This document shows positions 1 to 5,235 of a stretch of DNA of 6,149 bases, one piece after another (within the stretch, counting starts at the first letter, position 1; each line of letters opens with the position of its first letter). The notes below the pieces were generated by a model, which saw only the letters and a program-made list of their open reading frames with translations, searched no databases and was not told where the DNA came from. A program made the position numbers and the translations under genes. The DNA is from Actinomycetota bacterium (GTDB taxonomy: Bacteria; Actinomycetota; Thermoleophilia; Solirubrobacterales; Solirubrobacteraceae): contig VAYD01000217.1 in the NCBI GenBank assembly GCA_005883905.1, forward strand, positions 1 through 6,149. Direction: 5' to 3'.

Positions 1-2
1 GC

Positions 3-1015
3 GACTCCACGTTCATGCTCTGGGGGCTCTACACGCTCGGCTTCGACTGGGAGGCCAACGACTTCTTCTACTTCATCCAGGACGTCGCGTCGGGCGAGGA
101 GAAGCTGCAGGTGATGTACGGCATCGGTGGCGAGCGCCAGCTCGACGAGCAAGAGCTCGACCACCTCGCCGGCTACGAGGGGGCGTCGCCGGTGCGGGTC
201 GGCAACGGCGCCTACAGCCAGCGCCAGCACGACGTCTGGGGCGCGCTGCTGGATTCGATCTACCTGCATACGAAGTCGCGCGACGAGCTGCCCGAGGACG
301 TGTGGCCGGTGCTCGAGCGCCAGGTCGAGATGGCGAGCCGCAGCACTTCACCTCCTCGAAGGTGTTCTGCTGGGTCGCGTGCGACCGCGGCGCGCGGCTG
401 GCGCGGCTGCGCGAGGACAGCGAGCGCGCGACGCGGTGGCAGGCGGTGGCGGACGAGATCCGCGCGGAGGTGTGCGAGAAGGGCGTCGACGAGCGCGGCG
501 TGTTCGTGCAGCACTACGACACCGATGCGCTCGATGCATCGTGCCTGCTGCTGCCGCTGCTGCGGTTCCTGCCGCCCGACGACCCGCGCGTCGCAGCGAC
601 CGTGAACGCGATCGCCGACGAGCTGTCGGTCGACGGGCTCGTGCGGCGCTACAAGGTCTCCGAGACCGACGACGGCATGCACGGCGAAGAGGGGACGTTC
701 GCGATCTGCTCGTTCTGGCTCGTGAGCGCGTACGCGGAGATCGGCGAGGTCGCCAAGGCGCGGGCGCTGTGCGAGAAGCTGCTCGGCTACGCGTCGCCGC
801 TGTACCTGTACGCGGAGGAGATCGACGCGCGGTCGGGTCGGCACCTGGGGAACTTCCCGCAGGCGTTCACGCACCTGGCGCTGATCAACGCCGTGATGCA
901 CGTCATCCGCGCCGACCACGAGCTGTCGCTACAGCAGCAGCTGCTCGACGCGCGCCGGCGCGAGGGCGGCATGGACCGGGAGATCGGGGCACACCCGCAG
1001 GAGGAGCCGGAATGA
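3..1015 (+). pseudogene. GH15 glucoamylase/trehalase-type glycoside hydrolase, 5'-truncated and frameshifted
   Basis: This is the C-terminal part of a bacterial GH15 (alpha/alpha)6-barrel hydrolase, a family that removes glucose from alpha-glucans or trehalose with inversion. The left edge of the window cuts off the N-terminus. Positions 3-329 read in one frame and include DSTFMLWGLYTLGFDWEAND, the GYEGASPVRVGNGAY block and QHDVWGALLDSIYLHTKSRD. From 332 the homology continues in another frame (GEPQHFTSSKVFCWVACDRG, then HGEEGTFAICSFW, then GRHLGNFPQAFTHLALI) to a TGA at 1013-1015. Family members normally have about 15-20 more residues between the two parts, including a WREPDRGIWE-like motif. 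Its Glu is, by analogy with characterised GH15 enzymes, the general acid. The putative base Glu in EEGTF (686-700) is kept. The frame change fits a loss of 3n+1 nt. As written, the gene would make a dead or truncated protein. It overlaps pgl by 4 nt. The family call is firm; glucoamylase versus trehalase cannot be decided, and real mutation versus assembly error is open. Confidence 0.85.
999..1004 (+). promoter_or_regulatory. Shine-Dalgarno site for pgl
   Basis: AGGAGG lies 7 nt before the ATG at 1012, inside the last codons of the GH15 gene. It is the best ribosome binding site in the window and fixes the pgl start at 1012. pgl could therefore still be translated well even though ribosomes reading the broken GH15 frame would stop early. 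Confidence 0.7.
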
Positions 1016-1671
1016 ACGTGATCCGCTGTGCAGATCCCGAGGAGGTCGCGTCGCGCGCGGCCGACGCGATCGCGACCGCGGTGGCCGCGGCCCGGGCGAC
1101 GAAGGGCGTGGCGCACCTGTGCCTGACCGGCGGCTCGACGCCGCGGCATTGCTACGAGCTGCTCGGGCCGTTGCTGGACTCCTGGGAGGACGTGCACCTC
1201 TGGTACGGCGACGAGCGCTGCGTGCCGCCCGGCGACCCGGAGTCCAACGCCGGGATGGTGCACGAGGCCCTGCTCGCGCCGGGCGCCGTGGAGCACCGGA
1301 TGCCCGGGGAGCTCGGGCCGGTGCGCGGCGCCGAGGCGTATGCCCAGGAGCTCGGCGACACCGTGATGGACCTGACGCTCAACGGCATGGGGCCCGACGG
1401 GCACACGGCGTCGCTGTTCCCCGGCCACCCGCTGCTCGACTCGAGCGACCTCGTCGCGGGGCTCGACGACTCGCCAAAGCCGCCGCCCGAGCGGATCACG
1501 CTGACGCTGCCGGCGCTGAACGCCTCGCATCGGCTGATGCTGCTCGTCACGGGCGCCGACAAGGCGCCGGCGCTTGCACGCGTCCTCGCCGGCCCGGATC
1601 GCGGCACGCCGGCGTCGCTGCTTGACCGCGACCGGCTCGACCTCGTCGCGGACGAAGCAGCGCTCGGCTGA
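1012..1671 (+). CDS. pgl: 6-phosphogluconolactonase
   Basis: This 219-residue cytoplasmic enzyme hydrolyses 6-phospho-D-glucono-1,5-lactone to 6-phosphogluconate, the second step of the oxidative pentose phosphate pathway. It has the motif series of the glucosamine-6-phosphate isomerase/6-phosphogluconolactonase (DevB/Pgl) family in order: TGGSTPR (39-45, phosphate binding), GDERCVP followed by PESN (66-79), and GMGPDGHTASLFPG (125-138). A C-terminal ITLTLPALNASHRLMLLVTG block follows. Length is normal to slightly short for the family, and the frame is intact. The ATG at 1012 is supported by a strong AGGAGG 7 nt upstream and by its 4-nt ATGA overlap with the GH15 stop. The stop overlaps the next ATG by 1 nt. 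Position between a sugar hydrolase and a sugar-phosphate phosphatase fits a glucose-to-pentose-phosphate operon; zwf or gnd may lie upstream of the window, which cannot be seen. Confidence 0.95.
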   Translation: MNVIRCADPEEVASRAADAIATAVAAARATKGVAHLCLTGGSTPRHCYELLGPLLDSWEDVHLWYGDERCVPPGDPESNAGMVHEALLAPGAVEHRMPGELGPVRGAEAYAQELGDTVMDLTLNGMGPDGHTASLFPGHPLLDSSDLVAGLDDSPKPPPERITLTLPALNASHRLMLLVTGADKAPALARVLAGPDRGTPASLLDRDRLDLVADEAALG

Positions 1672-2222
1672 TGGAGGTCTGGCTCCTGCGCCACGCGGAG
1701 ACCGAGTGGTCCCGCGACGGGCGCCACACGGGGCGCACCGATGTGCCGCTGACGCAGGAGGGGCGCGACCGCGCCCGGGCGTTGATCAACCGCATCGGCG
1801 GTCGCGAGTTCTCGCTCGTCCTCGCCTCGCCGCTGTCGCGCGCCCGGGAGACCGCAGAGCTGGCCGGCCTGACGCCGGAGCTGCGCGACGACCTGCTCGA
1901 GTTCGACTACGGCGACTACGAGGGCATCACGACCGCCCAGATCCGCGAGACTCGGCCCGACTGGTACCTGTGGCGCGACGGCTCCCCGAACGGCGAGACG
2001 GCCGACGATGTCGGCCGCCGCGTCGACCGCGTCATCGACGAGGTCCTGCGCGCCGACGGCGACGTCGCGCTCGTCGCCCACGGCCACGTCCTGCGCGCGC
2101 TCGCCGCCCGGTGGGTGCAGGAGCCGGCCGCGTTCGGCGGCCGCCTGCGCCTCGACACCGGCACGGTCTCCGTCCTCGGCTTCGAGCGCGAGGTCCGGGT
2201 CATCGCGCGCTGGAACGCCTAG
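1671..2222 (+). CDS. Histidine phosphatase family protein, SHB17-like sugar-phosphate phosphatase
   Basis: This 183-residue protein belongs to histidine phosphatase branch 1 (phosphoglycerate mutase-like). The motif LLRHAETEW gives Arg7 and the phospho-acceptor His8, with RHA in place of the usual RHG. SPLSRARETA gives Arg57, LLEFDYGDYEG gives the acid Glu77, and VAHGHVLR gives His137. All expected catalytic residues are present. YGDYEG, a WRDG block with NGET (101-110), AHGH and the C-terminal LDTGTVSVLGF resemble, from memory, yeast SHB17 (sedoheptulose-1,7-bisphosphatase) more than classical phosphoglycerate mutases. Placement directly after pgl fits a pentose-phosphate sugar phosphatase, but substrate is inferred. 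The start overlaps the pgl stop by 1 nt (TGATG) and has no clear Shine-Dalgarno, so translation is probably coupled. A generic acid phosphatase or glucosyl-3-phosphoglycerate phosphatase role remains possible. Confidence 0.9.
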   Translation: MEVWLLRHAETEWSRDGRHTGRTDVPLTQEGRDRARALINRIGGREFSLVLASPLSRARETAELAGLTPELRDDLLEFDYGDYEGITTAQIRETRPDWYLWRDGSPNGETADDVGRRVDRVIDEVLRADGDVALVAHGHVLRALAARWVQEPAAFGGRLRLDTGTVSVLGFEREVRVIARWNA

Positions 2223-2228
2223 CAACTC

Positions 2229-2248
2229 AGGGGCCAGTCCCCTTTCTT
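2229..2248 (+). terminator. Possible intrinsic terminator in repeat unit 1
   Basis: AGGGG (2229-2233) pairs with CCCCT (2239-2243) across a 5-nt loop, followed by TTTCTT. It begins 7 nt after the phosphatase stop codon. The stem is short, so termination is plausible but not certain. The outer 21-nt inverted repeat offers a competing, much longer hairpin. Confidence 0.4.
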
Positions 2249-2262
2249 GCACGTTGCAACTG

Positions 2263-2282
2263 AGGGGTCTGTCCCCTTTTTT
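2263..2282 (+). terminator. Likely intrinsic terminator in repeat unit 2
   Basis: AGGGG (2263-2267) pairs with CCCCT (2273-2277) around the loop TCTGT, with an unbroken run of six T from 2277 to 2282. The T-run stands out in this very GC-rich sequence and points to termination on the + strand, ending the GH15-pgl-phosphatase operon. Confidence 0.5.
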
Positions 2283-2374
2283 GCACGTTGCAACTGTGGG
2301 GACTGGCCCCTGAGTTGCGTCCGCAGAAGGATTGCCTGGTTCAAGGATCCGCCGAGCGCGGCCGACGCTCCATC

Positions 2375-2380
2375 GAGGGG
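2375..2380 (+). promoter_or_regulatory. Shine-Dalgarno site for the DUF1800 gene
   Basis: GAGGGG lies just before the ATG at 2384. The spacing is short: 3 nt from the last G, 5 nt counting only GAGG. It favours the ATG at 2384 over an in-frame TTG at 2288, which sits inside the repeat element. In the 65 nt between the repeat and this start (2319-2383) I see no convincing promoter. Confidence 0.45.
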
Positions 2381-2383
2381 CGG

Positions 2384-3877
2384 ATGAAGACTCACACGCG
2401 AAAACGTGCGCGATGGGTGCTGAAGAAGCACAGCCGCAAGCGCAAGCGCAGGCATCCGAAGCACTGGTTGCCGACGTACTCGATGCGGCCGACCGGGCCG
2501 CTGCTGCCGAACCCGAACCCGGATGGCGGCGGCGACCCGATGGTGCAAGGCGTGTTCGGCCAGGCGCAGGCCGAGCGGTTGTTGTGGCGCGCGGGCTTCG
2601 GCCCGCGCCCCGGTGACGTCGACCGCTTCGCGCAGATGGGGCTCGACGCCGCCGTCGATGAGCTCGTGAACCCGCCCGTCGAGCAGCTCAACGGGCCGGC
2701 GCCGGTCGACGACGACGGCAATCCGCTCGCGCCTGAGGACCTCTGGGGCCACGCGCACTGCTGGTGGCTCGACCGCATGGTGCGCTCCAACCAGCCGCTG
2801 GTCGAGCGCATGACGCTGATCCTCCACGACTGGTTCGCCACCTCCAACGACAAGGTCGGCGACTGGAAGCTGATGCTCGGCCAGAACGCGCTGCTGCGCA
2901 CCCGAGCGCTCGGCTCGTTCCGCGACCTCCTGCTCGACATCACCCACGACCCGGCGATGCTGCTGTGGCTCGACGGGATCGACAACACGAAGTACGACCC
3001 CAACGAGAACTACGCGCGCGAGGTCATGGAGCTCTTCACGCTCGGCGCTGACCGCGGCGCGTACACCGAGCAGGACGTGCGCGAGCTCGCCCGCGCGTTC
3101 ACCGGCTGGCGCGCCACGTGGGTCGACCCCACCGGCTGGACGAACTTCCACTACGACGCGAACCGCCACGACACCGGCACCAAGACCGTCTTCGGGCACG
3201 CCGGCAACTACGACTGGCAGGCGGCCTGCGACCTCTGTCTGAACAACCCGTTCCACGCCTCCTTCTTCGTTGCGAAGCTATGGAGCTACTTCGTCCCCAC
3301 CCCGCTCGACGGCTCGACGCAGGCCACGCTCCAGGACCTCTACGTCTCCAACGGCTTCGCGATCAAGCCGGTCGTCCGCGCGATCCTGCGCCACCCGGCG
3401 CACTACGCGGATGCCGCGCTCACGAAGCCGCCGGTCGTCTACACGGCGGGCGCGCTGCGCGCCACGCAGCAGTTCATCACGACGACCGCCTGGTCGTGGC
3501 TCGACGACGGCGCAGGGCAGTTCCTGTTCTACCCGCCGAACGTCTCCGGATGGGACGACGCGCGCTGGCTGGACACCTCGAGCTGGCGCGGGCGCTGGGA
3601 CATCGCCTCCTACGTCACGCGCGGCCAGAGCGTCGACCCGTGGGACGACGCGAAGCCCTACGACCCCAACGAGGATGCGCCCACCGCCCTCGCACGCGCA
3701 CGTGCAGCGCTCGGCAACCCGAGCCTCACCGCCGAGACCACGGGCGCGCTGCTCGCGTTCGCCAACGGCGTCCTCCCCGCCGTGATGGCGAACTGGCAGA
3801 AGGGCCCCTACCGGGCGATGCGCCAGAACGCGCTGCGGATGCTGATCCTCACCTCATCGGACTTCCAGACCTCATGA
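2384..3877 (+). CDS. DUF1800 family protein with polybasic N-terminus
   Basis: This 497-residue protein is a DUF1800 member. Its molecular function is not established to my knowledge; family genes are commonly paired with DUF1501 genes, as here. Recognisable blocks in order are AERLLWRAGFGPRPGDVDRF near the start, LILHDWFATSNDKVGDWKLM, ENYAREVMELFTLG (208-221, the family signature), DVRELARAFTGW, the FHASFFVAKLWSYFV region, PPNVSGWDDARWL (from 384) and a C-terminal ALRMLILTSSDFQ. The domain appears complete. The first 27 residues hold 14 Lys/Arg and 4 His, with no hydrophobic segment after them, so no classical signal peptide is seen. Internal ATGs at 2483 (residue 34) and 2540 (residue 53) would remove the basic tail, but lack the upstream GAGGGG. 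The stop overlaps the DUF1501 ATG by 4 nt, implying co-translation and a shared role, perhaps with DUF1501 exported through Tat. Confidence 0.92.
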   Translation: MKTHTRKRARWVLKKHSRKRKRRHPKHWLPTYSMRPTGPLLPNPNPDGGGDPMVQGVFGQAQAERLLWRAGFGPRPGDVDRFAQMGLDAAVDELVNPPVEQLNGPAPVDDDGNPLAPEDLWGHAHCWWLDRMVRSNQPLVERMTLILHDWFATSNDKVGDWKLMLGQNALLRTRALGSFRDLLLDITHDPAMLLWLDGIDNTKYDPNENYAREVMELFTLGADRGAYTEQDVRELARAFTGWRATWVDPTGWTNFHYDANRHDTGTKTVFGHAGNYDWQAACDLCLNNPFHASFFVAKLWSYFVPTPLDGSTQATLQDLYVSNGFAIKPVVRAILRHPAHYADAALTKPPVVYTAGALRATQQFITTTAWSWLDDGAGQFLFYPPNVSGWDDARWLDTSSWRGRWDIASYVTRGQSVDPWDDAKPYDPNEDAPTALARARAALGNPSLTAETTGALLAFANGVLPAVMANWQKGPYRAMRQNALRMLILTSSDFQTS

Positions 3878-5200
3878 CCAGCTGCAATCACTGCTCCGGC
3901 TTCACCCGCTCACAGCTGCTGCGCCAGGGCGTCGCGCAGGCCGGCAGCGGCATCCGCGCGATCGAGCCGGGCATGCCGATCCCGGCCGGCACCGGCCTGA
4001 CCCGCCGCACGCTGGTGACACGCGGCGCCGCCGGCGCCCTGGCGGTCTACGGCGCGTCGCGGTTCGGGCTCGACCAGCTGCGCGAGGGCATCGCCGCCGC
4101 CGCCACCGGCACGCCGAACCGCACGCTCGTGTCCGTCTTCCTGCCCGGCGGCCTGGACGCACTGAGCCTGCTGGCGCCCGTCGGCGACCCGAACTACGCG
4201 ACGCTGCGCCCGACGCTCGCACTGGCCGCGGGCAGCGGCCCGGCGTTCAGCGAGGACGACCGCCTCATGTGGGCGCCGCAGGCGAGCGGCCTCAGCACCC
4301 TGCACGGCGAGGGCAAGGTGAGCGTCGTGCCCGCCGTCGGCTACGACCACCCCGACCAGTCGCACTTCACCTCGCGCCACTTCTGGGAGGTCGGCGCATG
4401 GCGACCCCGACAACCCCCTGCAGGGCCTGTCCCTCGACTGGACGCTGTCCCCCGCCCTCGCAGCCGCCGACGTCCCGGTCGCCGCCGTTGCGCGCCCCGA
4501 CGACTTCGGCCTCTGGGCGCCCGGCGTCGGCGATCCGGTCGAGACCCCGATGTTCGAGGCCATCGGGACCCTCGGGCGCCTGCCCACGACCGATCCGCAG
4601 CGCCGCGTCGCGCGCCTCGTCGCGACCGAGGTCGACGACATCCGGGGCACGCTCGGCCCGTTCCAGGCCCACAACGGCCAGCCGGGCTTCACGAGCCCGG
4701 TGACCTACCCGGACAACGACTTCGCGCAGCGGCTCGCTGCGCTGGCCGCGATGCTCGACGCGGGCGTCCCGATCCGCTGCGTCGCGATCGACGCGCCCGG
4801 CGGCTTCGACACCCACTCCAACCAGGCCGGCTCGCTCGGCGACGACATCCAGACGGTCTGCGACGCGCTGCTGGCCTTCCAGCGCGACCTCGAGGCGCGC
4901 GGCATCGGGAGCCGCGTGCTGACGCAGGTGTGGTCGGAGTTCGGCCGCCGCCCCGAGCAGAACGACACCGGCACCGACCACGGGGCGGGCGGCGTGGCGT
5001 TCGTCATCGGCACGAAGGCCAAGGGCCAGCAGGTCGGCGAGTTCCCCGGCCTTGCAACGCTCGACGACTCCGACAACCTGCGCGCGACGGCGGACTTCCG
5101 CGGGCTGTACTGCTCGCTGCTCGAGCAGTGGTTCGGCGTCGACGCGACGCCGATCATCCCTGGGGCGCAGAACTTCACGCGCCCGCTGCTGGTCGCCTGA
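3874..5200 (+). pseudogene. DUF1501 family Tat-leader protein, frameshifted by an internal loss
   Basis: DUF1501 proteins belong to the alkaline phosphatase/sulfatase-like fold group; their substrate is unknown. The ATG at 3874 overlaps the DUF1800 stop (ATGA) and has no clear Shine-Dalgarno. The first frame (3874 to about 4398) encodes a CNHC start, a twin-arginine leader (TRRTLVTRGAAGALAVYGAS, Arg44-Arg45), SVFLPGGLDALSLLAP and HFTSRHFWEVGA (164-175). Homology then resumes in another frame from about 4397 (HGDPDNPLQGLSLDW) and continues through GGFDTHSNQ (4799-4825) and EFGRRPEQ with TDHG (4937-4984, likely metal-site region) to a TGA at 5198-5200. Homologs usually have about 15-20 residues here, including a TGWLGRYLD-like block, which are missing. 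The frame change fits a loss of 3n+2 nt. The ATG at 4550 could make a 216-residue C-terminal fragment without leader. True pseudogene versus sequence error is undecided. Confidence 0.85.
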
Positions 5201-5219
5201 GTCCACCGGCGGCGGCCGG

Positions 5220-5225
5220 TACGCT
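5220..5225 (+). promoter_or_regulatory. Possible -10 element for the BTAD regulator
   Basis: TACGCT matches the actinobacterial -10 consensus TANNNT and ends 10 nt before the GTG at 5236. Transcription would then begin at or a few bases before the start codon, giving a very short-leader or leaderless mRNA. That would explain the absence of a Shine-Dalgarno. No good -35 is visible, so this is tentative. Confidence 0.3.
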
Positions 5226-5235
5226 CGGCAGACGC

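Larger units (their letters stand above)
2222..2318. repeat. 97-nt composite repeat: tandem 34-nt units enclosed by a perfect 21-nt inverted repeat
   Basis: Unit 1 (2222-2255) and unit 2 (2256-2289) are 34-nt tandem copies. Unit 3 (2290-2318) is a shorter variant. Positions 2237-2262 and 2271-2296 match over 26 nt with one difference, and share TTGCACGTTGCAACTG exactly. Each unit has a GGGG-N5-CCCC core, with loops CCAGT, TCTGT and ACTGG. The outer arms 2222-2242 and 2298-2318 are perfect reverse complements over 21 nt, separated by 55 nt. The unit junctions contain the palindrome GTTGCAAC (2253-2260 and 2287-2294). AT content is higher than in the flanking genes. The element starts on the last base of the phosphatase stop codon. 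It resembles REP/BIME-like or small non-autonomous elements in layout; no target-site duplication or transposase is visible. Confidence 0.85.

Noticed and set aside
320..345. Programmed ribosomal frameshifting as explanation for the GH15 frame change
   Set aside because: No slippery heptamer or downstream structure is evident, and conserved residues are missing, which frameshifting would not explain. The same argument applies at 4398.
127..1011. Extending the pgl frame upstream to 127
   Set aside because: The upstream part is an out-of-frame reading of the GH15 gene. Pgl homology starts at 1012, which also has the strong AGGAGG.
1152..2252. Antisense reading frame (366 codons) over pgl and the phosphatase
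   Set aside because: Opposite two intact, motif-complete genes; no recognisable protein family.
2222..2318. CRISPR array
   Set aside because: The 34-nt units are head-to-tail with no unique spacers between them, each is itself a hairpin, and there are no cas genes.
2288..2383. TTG at 2288 as start of the DUF1800 gene, adding 32 residues
   Set aside because: It lies inside the repeat element and has no ribosome binding site. The added residues are just translated repeat. The ATG at 2384 has GAGGGG upstream.
2219..3256. Long antisense reading frame over the DUF1800 gene (345 codons)
   Set aside because: Composition is the Arg/Val/Ala-rich type seen opposite high-GC genes, no family is recognisable, and its end is translated repeat.
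4269..4703. Separate small gene in a third frame over the DUF1501 break
   Set aside because: It is a Pro/Arg/Ser-rich shadow; the DUF1501 homology is explained by the other two frames.
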